Shown: piece by piece, positions 24,906 to 32,547 of the stretch | Position numbering within the stretch: position 1 is the first letter of the stretch | Layout of the letters: each line of letters begins with the position of its first letter | Assembly (NCBI RefSeq): GCF_000732925.1 | Contig: NZ_CP008953.1 | Span: 5,208,001-5,272,000 of the forward strand | DNA: 64,000 nucleotides | Direction of reading: 5' to 3' | From: Amycolatopsis japonica | Lineage (GTDB): Bacteria; Actinomycetota; Actinomycetes; Mycobacteriales; Pseudonocardiaceae | Translations under genes and position numbers: made by a program | Notes under the pieces: model-generated | The model's database searches: none | The model's input: the letters and a program-made list of their open reading frames with translations, nothing else | What the model was told of the DNA's origin: nothing

Positions 24906-25088
24906 CGTGTTTCCTCACCGCGAGCAGGACCCCCACCCCACAGTGGCCGATTCCGCGGCGAAGATCAACCGCCGCGTGGATACACGCCGTGGTGGATCAG
25001 CCGGTCCGATCCCAGTTCATGGGCGCGGTTGCGCATGCGTGCATCCGAGCGGTCCACTCGGTCGTACTCCAGCCGGAAGGGGACAACC

Positions 25089-25577
25089 ATGTCGGTCACC
25101 GATGAACTCCTGGCCAACAACGCCGGTTACGCCGCGCGCTTTTCCGGACCACTGCCCTTGCCGCCCGCCAAACACGTGGCCGTGCTCGCCTGTATGGACG
25201 CCCGCATCAACGTCTACGGTGTTCTCGGCCTTCAGGAAGGTGAAGCGCACGTCATCCGCAACGCGGGCGGCGTCGTCACCGAGGACGAGATCCGTTCCCT
25301 CGCGATCAGCCAGCGCCTGCTCGGCACCGAGGAGATCATCCTCATCCACCATACCGACTGCGGAATGCTCACCTTCACCGACGACGATTTCAAGAAATCC
25401 ATTCAGGAGGAGGTCGGCGTCAAACCGGCCTGGGCCGCCGAGTCGTTCGGCGACGTCGACGCGGACGTCCGTCAGTCGATCGCGCGGATCAAGAACAGCC
25501 CGTTCATTCCCAAGAAGGATTCCCTCCGCGGTTTCGTGTTCGACGTCGCGACGGGGAAACTGAACGAAGTCGTCTGA
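25089..25577 (+). CDS. Beta-carbonic anhydrase
   Basis: A 162-residue zinc enzyme that interconverts CO2 and bicarbonate. Zinc ligands are C35 (in ACMDARIN), H88 and C91 (in HHTDCGM); the Asp/Arg dyad is D37/R39. Length and motifs fit the small cab-type beta-carbonic anhydrases of actinobacteria. The ATG at 25089 has GGAAGGGG upstream. Bicarbonate could serve biotin carboxylases such as the one at 41-43 kb, but there is no direct link. Confidence 0.93.
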   Translation: MSVTDELLANNAGYAARFSGPLPLPPAKHVAVLACMDARINVYGVLGLQEGEAHVIRNAGGVVTEDEIRSLAISQRLLGTEEIILIHHTDCGMLTFTDDDFKKSIQEEVGVKPAWAAESFGDVDADVRQSIARIKNSPFIPKKDSLRGFVFDVATGKLNEVV

Positions 25578-25584
25578 AACAGAA

Positions 25585-25617
25585 GGGACCGCGCAGGGCG
25601 AAACCGTGCGCGGCCCC
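25585..25617. terminator. Bidirectional hairpin terminator
   Basis: GGGACCGCGCA pairs with TGCGCGGCCCC (one A/C mismatch) around an 11-base loop, between the convergent carbonic anhydrase and SDR genes. Confidence 0.7.
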
Positions 25618-25623
25618 GGGAGA

Positions 25624-26409
25624 TCATTCGCCGGTGACCTGCTCCACCTTGCGCTGCAGCTTGTTCATCCCGCCGAGCCAGCGGTCGGTCTGCGTGGCCC
25701 GCGCGGCGTAGTAGTCCGCGACCTCGGGATGCGGCAGCACCAGGAAACGGTCGGCGGCGATGGCCTCGAACAACGCGTCCGCGACCTGTTCCGGCTGGAT
25801 CGCCGACGCGCCCATCAGCAGTTCACCCGCGGGGCCGGTGTTCTCCAGCATCGCCGTCCGCACGCCCTGCGGGCAGATGGCCTGCACGGTGAGCCCGCGG
25901 TGCCGGTACGTCGCCGACAGCCATTCGGAGAAGGCGAGCGCGCCGTGTTTGGTCACCGAGTACGACGCCGAACCGAGGCTGGTCAGCAATCCCGCGGCCG
26001 ACACCGTCGAGATGAAGTGCCCGCGGCCGCGTTCGAGCCACGGCGGCAGCAGCAGCCGCGCGGCGCGCACGTGCGCCATGACGTTGACGTCCCAGATCCG
26101 CGCCCAGTCCTCCTCGGGCGCGTCCACGCCGCCCATCGGCGCGATCCCCGCGTTGGCACAGAAGACGTCGATCTCGCCGAGGGTTTCGCGGGCCGCCTCG
26201 ATCAGCGACGCGACACCCGCTTCGCTCGCGGCGTCACCGGCGACGGCGGTCCCGCCGATCTCCTTCGCGACCTCGGCCGCGGCGTCCCCGTTCAGGTCGC
26301 CGACGACCACGCGCGCGCCCTCGGCGGCGAACCGGCGGGCGAGGACGGCACCGATCCCGCCGCCCCCGCCGGTGACGACGACACCGGATCCGGTGAAGGA
26401 CGGGGTCAC
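25624..26409 (-). CDS. Short-chain dehydrogenase/reductase
   Basis: A 261-residue classical SDR. TGGGGGIG cofactor loop near residue 13, CANAG in place of NNAG, and catalytic Tyr/Lys in SYSVTKHG. The GTG at 26409 overlaps the stop of the upstream SDR by four bases, so the two are translated together. The C-terminal extension (NKLQRKVEQV) is longer than in FabG. It probably oxidises or reduces a hydroxyl group in the catabolic pathway controlled by the adjacent TetR. Confidence 0.9.
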   Translation of the reverse strand: MTPSFTGSGVVVTGGGGGIGAVLARRFAAEGARVVVGDLNGDAAAEVAKEIGGTAVAGDAASEAGVASLIEAARETLGEIDVFCANAGIAPMGGVDAPEEDWARIWDVNVMAHVRAARLLLPPWLERGRGHFISTVSAAGLLTSLGSASYSVTKHGALAFSEWLSATYRHRGLTVQAICPQGVRTAMLENTGPAGELLMGASAIQPEQVADALFEAIAADRFLVLPHPEVADYYAARATQTDRWLGGMNKLQRKVEQVTGE

Positions 26410-27161
26410 AGGCCACCGGCCAGCGTCACGCCGCCGTCGAGGACCATCGTCTGCCCGGTGATCCAGCCCGCCTCTTCCGAAAGCAGGAACGACACGGCGC
26501 TCGCGATGTCCGCCGGCACGCCGAGGCGCTTCATCGGGTACGGCTCCGAGACCTCTTCTTCGCGGCCTTCGTACAGCGCGGTCGCGAACTTGGTCTTGAC
26601 CACGGCCGGCGCGACGGCGTTGACGCGGATCTTCGGGCCCAGTTCGAAACCGAGTTCCTTGGTGAGCCGGATCAGCGCGGCCTTGCTGACGCCGTACATC
26701 CCGATCCCGGGCGACGCGCCGAGCCCGGCGATGGACGCGACGTTCACCACCGCGCCGCCGTGCTCCCCCATCCACGCGTCGCGCGCCCGGCGGGTCCACG
26801 AAAGCGGGGCGAGCACGTTGACGGCGAAGATCTTCGCGGCGGCGGCGGGGTCGACGTCCAGCGTCGGCCCGAACACCGGGTTGATACCGGTGTTGTTGAC
26901 CAGCATGTCGAGCCGTCCGAAGGCCTCGATGGTCTTGGCGACAGCCTCTTCCTGATGCGCGTCGTCGTCGGCCTTGCCCGGAACGGCGATGGCGACCGCC
27001 TCGCCGCCCAGTTCGGCGACCGCCTCGGCCAGCGGCTCCGGCTTGCGCGCGGTGATGCACACCTTCGCGCCGCGCTCGACGAGGTCCTTGGCGATCCCGA
27101 GGCCGATACCCCGGCTGGCGCCGGTGACGATCGCGACGCGATCCTTGAAGGAGTGGTTCAC
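26406..27161 (-). CDS. Short-chain dehydrogenase/reductase, FabG-like
   Basis: A 251-residue SDR with TGASRGIG, NNTG and the catalytic Tyr/Lys in MYGVSKAA. The GTG at 27161, eight bases after GAGGAGA, is preferred to an ATG at 27197, which would put the 5' end next to the operator repeats at 27181-27219. It is the first gene of a two-SDR operon divergent from a TetR gene, a common arrangement for TetR-controlled reductases. Confidence 0.9.
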   Translation of the reverse strand: MNHSFKDRVAIVTGASRGIGLGIAKDLVERGAKVCITARKPEPLAEAVAELGGEAVAIAVPGKADDDAHQEEAVAKTIEAFGRLDMLVNNTGINPVFGPTLDVDPAAAAKIFAVNVLAPLSWTRRARDAWMGEHGGAVVNVASIAGLGASPGIGMYGVSKAALIRLTKELGFELGPKIRVNAVAPAVVKTKFATALYEGREEEVSEPYPMKRLGVPADIASAVSFLLSEEAGWITGQTMVLDGGVTLAGGL

Positions 27162-27180
27162 TCTGTCGATCTCCTCTGTG

Positions 27181-27219
27181 TTCACTAGCGAGCGCATTCA
27201 CTAAGCGAGCGCTCACTTA
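27181..27219. promoter_or_regulatory. Tandem TetR operator in the SDR/TetR divergent promoter
   Basis: Two direct copies of TTCACTA-AGCGAGCGC lie at 27181-27196 and 27198-27214. The second extends into an 18-base dyad (TAAGCGAGCGCTCACTTA at 27202-27219, 16 of 18 symmetric). They are placed between the SDR start (27161) and the TetR start (27286), as expected for control of both genes by this TetR. Confidence 0.7.
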
Positions 27220-27285
27220 CAATGGGAAGGTCCGGAGGCGCTGTCAAGCCCACACTCCGGTTCGAGCGTCTGGGAGGATCTGCGG

Positions 27286-27900
27286 ATGACCATGTCGCTG
27301 TCGGCCGAACTGTGGCCCGACGTCCAGCCGGAGACGGCACGGCGCCTGATGCTGGCCGGGGTCGAATCCTTCGCGCGGCGCGGCTATCACGCGACCACCA
27401 CCAGGGACATCGCCTCGGCGGCGGGAATGAGCCCCGCGGCACTGTACGTGCACTTCCCGTCCAAGGCCGCGCTGCTGTTCGCGATCTCGAAGTACGGCCA
27501 CGAGCAGACACTCTCCCTCGTCGAGAGCGTCGTGGCACGGGAGACCGACCCGGTCGAGCGGATCCGGCTGCTGGTGGAGGACTTCGTGGCCTGGCACGCG
27601 CGGAGGCACACCGTGGCCCGCGTGGTGCAGTACGAACTGCAGGCACTGCCCGACGAGGAGTTCGAGATCGTCGCGAAACTGCGCCGCCGCATCGAGCAGG
27701 TCGTGCGCGAGGTCGTCACCGAAGGCGCCCAGGCGGGCGTGTTCACCGTCGGCGACCCGCACACCGCGGCCCGTGCCGTGCTCTCGCTCGGCGTCGACGT
27801 CTCCCGCTGGTACAGCGAACGTGCCCGCCAGACGCCCAAGAAGCTGGGCCAGGAGTACAGCGAGCTGGTGCTGCGCATGCTCGGCACGAAACTCTCCTGA
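27286..27900 (+). CDS. TetR-family regulator
   Basis: A 204-residue TetR protein. The helix-turn-helix (TTTRDIASAAGMSPAALYVHF) is at residues about 38-58, and the C-terminal domain resembles acyl-CoA- or lipid-responsive members. It is divergent from two SDR genes across its probable operator. A related half-site (ACTAAGCG) also precedes the acyl-CoA ligase and the MHS transporter, so its regulon may be larger. Confidence 0.9.
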   Translation: MTMSLSAELWPDVQPETARRLMLAGVESFARRGYHATTTRDIASAAGMSPAALYVHFPSKAALLFAISKYGHEQTLSLVESVVARETDPVERIRLLVEDFVAWHARRHTVARVVQYELQALPDEEFEIVAKLRRRIEQVVREVVTEGAQAGVFTVGDPHTAARAVLSLGVDVSRWYSERARQTPKKLGQEYSELVLRMLGTKLS

Positions 27901-27946
27901 CCAGTACTGATCGGCCTTTCCCGGCGATACCGCCACCAGAGTGACA

Positions 27947-27962
27947 TACCAACTGGTCGGTA
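27947..27962. promoter_or_regulatory. TetR operator, copy of the 2680 site
   Basis: TACCAACTGGTCGGTA differs from the operator at 2680 by one base, and the flanking GACA upstream is also shared. It lies about 100 bases before the MHS transporter gene, linking that gene to the regulon of the TetR at 7742-8359. Confidence 0.7.
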
Positions 27963-27991
27963 TCTAGAATTACCCGTTGAGACGTTGACCA

Positions 27992-28011
27992 CATACTAAG
28001 CGGTTGTTAAC
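27992..28011. promoter_or_regulatory. Second operator before the MHS transporter
   Basis: CATACTAAGCGGTTGTTAAC matches the site at 23669-23688 (minus strand) at 17 of 20 positions, including 12 identical bases at the left end. It is 48 bases from the ATG at 28059. The right arm is degenerate, so affinity may be lower. Confidence 0.55.
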
Positions 28012-28058
28012 TTGCCCGGACTGCATCGCCGCAGCAGCGCCGAGCGAAGGGCATCCAG

Positions 28059-29432
28059 ATGGCCGACACCGCACCGAACGCCCCCGGAACCGCCGCCGAA
28101 CCGACGATCACCGTCTCCCAGCGCAGGAGGGCCGCGACCGCGGCGGCACTCGCCTCATCCGTCGAGTGGTACGACTACTTCGTCTTCGGGATCGCCGCCG
28201 CCCTGGTGTTCGGGAAGACCTTCTTCCCCACCACCAACGCGGCGGCCGGCGTCCTCGCCTCGTTCGCCACCTTCGCGGTCGGCTTCCTCGCCAGGCCGCT
28301 CGGCGGGATCATCGCCGGCAGCCTCGGCGACAAACGCGGCCGGAAACCCGTGCTGGTGCTGGCGATCGCGCTGATGGGCGCGGCGACCACGCTGATCGGC
28401 CTGCTGCCGACCTACGACTCGATCGGGATCGCCGCGCCGATCCTCCTGGTGCTGCTCCGGCTCGTGCAGGGGGTCGCCGTCGGCGCCCAGTGGGGTGGCG
28501 CGATGCTGCTCGCCACCGAGTACGCGCCGCCCGGCAAACGCGGTCTCTACGGCAGTCTCGTCCAGCTCGGCGTCCCGATCGGGGTCGTGCTGGCGAACAC
28601 GGTGTTCCTGGTCGCCGCGCAGGTGGCGCCGCCGTCGGATTTCCTCGTGTGGGCCTGGCGGATCCCGTTCCTGGTCGGCGTCCTCGTGCTCGGGCTCGCC
28701 TGGTACATGCACGTCAAGATCGACGAGACGCCCGAATACCGCCGCGCGGAAGCGAAACTCGCCGCCGAGGAACGCGGCCGGGCCAAGTCGCCGCTGCGTG
28801 ACGTCCTGCGTCACCACAAGGGAACGGTGCTGCTGGCCGGCGGTTCGTTCATGGTCAACACCGCCACCTTCTACATCCTGCTGAACGGCGTCCTCGACTA
28901 CGCCACCCGCCATCTGGGTATGTCGCGAACCACCGTGCTCGTGGCGACCCTGCTGATCAGCACGCTGCAGCTGGCGATCATCCCGCTGTCGGCGAAACTG
29001 TCCGACCGGATCGGCAGGCTCAAGATCTACACCTTCGGCGCGGCGGGGGTCGCGCTCTGGGCGATCCCGATGTTCCTGCTGATCGACACGGCGTCGCTAC
29101 CGCTGTTCGTGATCGCCTCGTTCGTCGGGTCGCTGTTCCTCGGCATCATGTACGGCCCGCAGGCCGCGCTGTTCGCCGAACTGTTCACCGCCGAGATGCG
29201 CTACACCGGCGCCTCGCTCGGCTACCAGATCAGCGCGGTCGTCGGCGGCGGGCTCGCGCCGTTCATCATGGTGCTGCTGCTGGAATCCACCGGCACGTCG
29301 ATGTCGGTTTCGCTCTACATCATCGTGCTGGCCCTGATCTCGCTCGGTTCGATCGGCCTGCTCGCCAAACGCGCACGGTCCACTTCGGACTCAAACGACC
29401 GCGCGCGCGAAGCGGTCGGCGACCAGCCGTAG
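28059..29432 (+). CDS. MFS transporter of the metabolite:H+ symporter (MHS) family
   Basis: A 457-residue integral membrane protein with about 12 transmembrane helices. The MHS signature SSVEWYDYFVFGIAAAL is at the N-terminus and the DKRGRKPVLVL loop lies between helices 2 and 3. Members import organic acids such as alpha-ketoglutarate, shikimate or benzoate-type substrates. Two different TetR-type operators lie upstream, so it probably imports the substrate of the catabolic genes in this window. The 3' end overlaps the convergent WYL gene by 42 bases. Confidence 0.92.
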   Translation: MADTAPNAPGTAAEPTITVSQRRRAATAAALASSVEWYDYFVFGIAAALVFGKTFFPTTNAAAGVLASFATFAVGFLARPLGGIIAGSLGDKRGRKPVLVLAIALMGAATTLIGLLPTYDSIGIAAPILLVLLRLVQGVAVGAQWGGAMLLATEYAPPGKRGLYGSLVQLGVPIGVVLANTVFLVAAQVAPPSDFLVWAWRIPFLVGVLVLGLAWYMHVKIDETPEYRRAEAKLAAEERGRAKSPLRDVLRHHKGTVLLAGGSFMVNTATFYILLNGVLDYATRHLGMSRTTVLVATLLISTLQLAIIPLSAKLSDRIGRLKIYTFGAAGVALWAIPMFLLIDTASLPLFVIASFVGSLFLGIMYGPQAALFAELFTAEMRYTGASLGYQISAVVGGGLAPFIMVLLLESTGTSMSVSLYIIVLALISLGSIGLLAKRARSTSDSNDRAREAVGDQP

Positions 29433-30350
29433 CCGCTCCTTGACCTCGTCCGGCGCCTCCTCCACGACGAAGTCCACGTCCCAGTGGGCGAGGTAGTAGG
29501 GCATCACGGAGAGGTCGTTGGAACCGACCCTGACCCGGCAGGTGCGCTCGTCGATGGCTTCGATCGTCCCGGCGGTCGGTGACACGTACTCGGCGAGCGC
29601 CTCCGCCGAGGCGCTGACCCGCAGCACCATCTGGTGCGGATACGGCGACGACGTGATCCCGCGGGAGACGTAGGCAGCGAGGTCCTCGGCGGGCGGTTCC
29701 CTCGGCGTGAAGCGGAAGCTGGTCGCCGGGACGCCGTCGATCCGGTCGACCCGGAAGGTCCGCCAGTCGTCCCGATCGAGATCGAAGGCGACCAGGTACC
29801 ACCGGCGCCCGGTGTGCACCAGGCGCAACGGCTCGATGTAGCGCTCGGTGACGTCGCCGCTGTGGCTGCGGTAACCGAACCGGAGCCGCTGATGGTCGCG
29901 GCACGCGGACGCGATGACCGTCAGCGCCGCCGCGTCGATGACCGGGACGACGCCGCCGAGCGGGATCATCGCGGTGTTCAGCGCGGTCACCCGGTGCCGG
30001 AGCCGGGCGGGCAGCACCTGCTCCAGTTTCGTGAGCGCGCGTACCGAGGTCTCCTCGATCCCCGACACCGTCCCGTTCGCGGCCGTCCGGAGCCCGACGG
30101 CGACCGCGACCGCCTCGTCGTCGTCCAGCAGCAGGGGCGGCAGCGCGGCCCCCGCGCCGAGCCGATAGCCGCCCGCGACCCCGGGCGTGGCGTGTACCGG
30201 GTAGCCCAGCTCCCGCAGCCGCTCGACGTCGCGCCGGACCGTGCGGACGTCCACCTGCAGCCGGTCGGCCAGATCGGCGCCCGGCCAGTCGCGCCGCGCC
30301 TGCAGCAGGGAGAGGAGCCTCAGCAGCCGTGCCGACGTGCCCGTGGTCAT
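29391..30350 (-). CDS. WYL-domain transcriptional regulator (DeoR-like HTH)
   Basis: A 319-residue protein. An N-terminal winged helix (LLSLLQARRDWPGADLADRL, then VRTVRRDVERLRELGYPV) is followed by the WYL domain with its RRWYLVAFDLDRDDWRTFR motif and a C-terminal WCX segment. WYL proteins sense nucleic-acid or small ligands and often control stress or defence genes. The ATG at 30350 is used; frames further upstream run through repeats. It is divergent from a deaminase gene across 256 bases that hold two palindromic repeats. Confidence 0.88.
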   Translation of the reverse strand: MTTGTSARLLRLLSLLQARRDWPGADLADRLQVDVRTVRRDVERLRELGYPVHATPGVAGGYRLGAGAALPPLLLDDDEAVAVAVGLRTAANGTVSGIEETSVRALTKLEQVLPARLRHRVTALNTAMIPLGGVVPVIDAAALTVIASACRDHQRLRFGYRSHSGDVTERYIEPLRLVHTGRRWYLVAFDLDRDDWRTFRVDRIDGVPATSFRFTPREPPAEDLAAYVSRGITSSPYPHQMVLRVSASAEALAEYVSPTAGTIEAIDERTCRVRVGSNDLSVMPYYLAHWDVDFVVEEAPDEVKERLRLVADRFARAVV

Positions 30351-30438
30351 CGGTTCGCTCGCTTCATGGGAGGGAGTCTGGCAGACATTCAGGACAGATC
30401 CGGTCCGCATTGGGCCCGCGGCTCGGGTTGGGCAGCTG

Positions 30439-30497
30439 AGGTACATGAAGGCCCCCTTCCTTGCGTCTAGCGCGAGGAAGGAGGCCTTCATGTACTT
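30439..30497. repeat. 59-bp palindromic repeat (GTGAAGG family, CATGAAGG variant)
   Basis: The arms AGTACATGAAGGCC and complement enclose a stem interrupted near the centre. The total span is again 59 bases with a CTAG-containing loop. It lies in the divergent promoter region between the WYL and deaminase genes, so it cannot be a simple terminator. Confidence 0.85.
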
Positions 30498-30501
30498 AGG
30501 G

Positions 30502-30528
30502 AGTCCGTGAAGGCCTCCTTCACGGACT
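30502..30528. repeat. Miniature palindrome of the same family
   Basis: AGTCCGTGAAGG, three bases, then the exact complement. It looks like a family member that has lost its centre, placed five bases from the 59-bp copy. Confidence 0.8.
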
Positions 30529-30606
30529 GGGCGTGCGATCAAGCCGCGCCCAACAGCCGCCCCTTGGCCGCGGTGGCGTGGTGGGCACAAGCCGTAAGGT
30601 GACCGG

Positions 30607-31062
30607 ATGATCGATCCCGCGCAGCTGCTGTCCGTCGCCCGCGAAGAGGCCGAACTCGGCAAGGCCGAGGGCGGGGTCCCGATCGGCGCCGCCCTCTTCG
30701 ACACCACCGGCGCCCTGCTCGGCCGCGGCCACAACCGCCGGGTCCAGGACGGCGACCCGTCGATGCACGCCGAGACCTCCGCGTTCCGGAACGCGGGCAG
30801 GCGGCCGCACTACCGGGACACGATCATGGTCACCACCCTCTCCCCCTGCTGGTACTGCAGCGGGCTGGTGCGCCAGTTCGGCATCGGCCGGGTGATCATC
30901 GGCGAGGCCACCACGTTCGAGGGCGGGCACGGCTGGCTCGAGGAGAACGGCGTCGAGATCACCCTGCTCGACGATCCGGCCTGCACCGCGTTGATGACCG
31001 AGTTCATCCGGGATCACCCGGAGTTGTGGTTCGAGGACATCGGCGTCCACACCGCGGACTAG
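30607..31062 (+). CDS. Nucleoside/cytosine deaminase-like zinc enzyme
   Basis: A 151-residue CDA-superfamily deaminase. The zinc-binding HAE is in MHAETSAFRNAG, and the second motif is TLSPCWYCSG. The surrounding sequence (GLVRQFGIGRVIIGEATTFEGG) is closest to yeast-type cytosine deaminases by pattern. The likely reaction is hydrolytic deamination of cytosine or a related base; guanine deaminase is an alternative. The stop overlaps the convergent GGDEF gene by four bases. Confidence 0.9.
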   Translation: MIDPAQLLSVAREEAELGKAEGGVPIGAALFDTTGALLGRGHNRRVQDGDPSMHAETSAFRNAGRRPHYRDTIMVTTLSPCWYCSGLVRQFGIGRVIIGEATTFEGGHGWLEENGVEITLLDDPACTALMTEFIRDHPELWFEDIGVHTAD

Positions 31063-32300
31063 TTTTCGGCCTCGAAGACGACGGTCCGGTTGCGCCCGGC
31101 CCCCTTCGCCGCGCGCATCGCCTGATCCGCCGCGCCGACGAGCCGGTCGAGCGTCTCACCGCCGGCGGGATGCGACGACACTCCGATCGAGACCGTCGCC
31201 CCGGCGAACGTCCCACCCAGTGAGACGAACGTCGAGGAGATCCGCAGCCGGATGCGTTCGGCGATCGCGTGCGCGTCGAACCGGCTCGTGCCGGGCAGCA
31301 AGACGACGAATTCCTCGCCGCCGAACCGGCCGACCAGGTCCGCCGCGCGGACCTCGGCACGCAAAGTGTCCGCCACGGCACGGAGGACGTCGTCCCCGAC
31401 TTGCCTGCCGTGCCGGTCGTTGAGCCGGGCGAAGTGGTCGAGATCGAGCATCAGCAGCGAAAGATCCGCGCCACGGCCCCGAAGCAGATCGAACTGGGTG
31501 CGCGCACCGTCCAACCAGGACGACGCGGTGAGCAGCCCGGTGCCGGAATCCGTACCCGCGTGGCCGCGCAGGGCGCGCATCGTCCCGGCCCGGTGAAGTA
31601 CCACGAGCGCCCCCGCGAGTACCACGGTGGCATACGGCCATTCCGCCGCCGACCACGCGAGCAGCAAGCCGAACGCGACCATCGCCGCGTCGAAGGCGAA
31701 CCCCGACGGTTCCGCCCCGAATTCGGCCGCAGGCGCGGCCAAAGCGGCGTCGACGGACAGGAAAATCAGCCCGGTGGCGAAAACCAGGGCGAAACTCTCG
31801 AAATCCCTTGCCGCGTCGGCGAACGGCGGCGCGCCGAGCAGGACCGGGATGATCGAGGCACCGAGCGCCGAAAGCATGGTGGCGGAGGCCGCGAACGCCT
31901 GGCGGTGCGGAATCCCGCGCCGGATCCGGAACCAGCGGTAGCCCGCCGAAGCGGCGACGAGCACCGCGGCCAACGCGGGCGGCAGCAGCAAAGCGCCCGC
32001 GAAGATCCAGGCCGCGTCCAGTCCGGCGCCGAGCCGGGTGTCGGCACGGGACCGTTCGACGGGCCGCGAAAGCTCCGCACTGAGGATCATTCCCGCCAGC
32101 AGAGCCGAAAACGGGAGCAAGGACGACGGCGCGGGCGGCCGCAACACGAAGAGGTAGGTGGTGGCGGCGAAAGCGGCGAAGTCGACGAGGAGCAGGTACC
32201 CGATCAGGCCCCGCCTGGGTAGTTCCCACAGGCTCCAGGACCCCAGTATCCGCCGCGGCGCGGCGAGCCGGTCTCTCCGGCCGCGGCTTCCGGTCGCCAT
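31059..32300 (-). CDS. Membrane-bound GGDEF diguanylate cyclase
   Basis: A 413-residue protein. Several hydrophobic segments in the first about 240 residues form a membrane sensor region, followed by a GGDEF domain with intact active site GGEEF (RFGGEEFVVLLPG) and the usual LDHFARLNDRHGRQVGDDVL substrate helix. An intact GGEEF predicts c-di-GMP synthesis. The ATG at 32300 follows GGGGGA by seven bases; an ATG at 32318 lacks a ribosome site. In actinomycetes c-di-GMP controls development through BldD. Confidence 0.92.
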   Translation of the reverse strand: MATGSRGRRDRLAAPRRILGSWSLWELPRRGLIGYLLLVDFAAFAATTYLFVLRPPAPSSLLPFSALLAGMILSAELSRPVERSRADTRLGAGLDAAWIFAGALLLPPALAAVLVAASAGYRWFRIRRGIPHRQAFAASATMLSALGASIIPVLLGAPPFADAARDFESFALVFATGLIFLSVDAALAAPAAEFGAEPSGFAFDAAMVAFGLLLAWSAAEWPYATVVLAGALVVLHRAGTMRALRGHAGTDSGTGLLTASSWLDGARTQFDLLRGRGADLSLLMLDLDHFARLNDRHGRQVGDDVLRAVADTLRAEVRAADLVGRFGGEEFVVLLPGTSRFDAHAIAERIRLRISSTFVSLGGTFAGATVSIGVSSHPAGGETLDRLVGAADQAMRAAKGAGRNRTVVFEAEN

Positions 32301-32430
32301 CAGGGAGTCCCCCACCATTTCGGCAAACTAGCCGGTAATCGCGATGGTGTCGATCCGCTTTCCGGGTCATCACCCCCCTACTAAGGTCGGTCGTTTCCGC
32401 CGGGATTCCCGGTGAATTCTTGACAGTCCT

Positions 32431-32448
32431 CAATGGTCTAGTCCACTG
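32431..32448. promoter_or_regulatory. DasR-type (dre) operator before the chitinase gene
   Basis: CAATGGTCTAGTCCACTG closely resembles the dre consensus ASTGGTCTAGACCACT bound by the N-acetylglucosamine regulator DasR. A TTGACA -35 element lies at 32420-32425, so the site overlaps the -10 region. It is 100 bases before the chitinase start. Confidence 0.75.
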
Positions 32449-32547
32449 TGAGTGAGCACACGGTGACCTCCCGGTTGATACGCCGCGTCAAGACGGAGGT
32501 GCTCCACACCTGCGCGCCTCGCCGCGCGCGTACCAGTTGGAGGACCT

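Noticed and set aside
22213..25563. 1116-codon open frame crossing the acyl-CoA ligase, hydratase and carbonic anhydrase genes
   Set aside because: It runs antisense to the ligase and out of frame through the other genes, across their terminators and promoters; the residue composition is that of a shadow frame.
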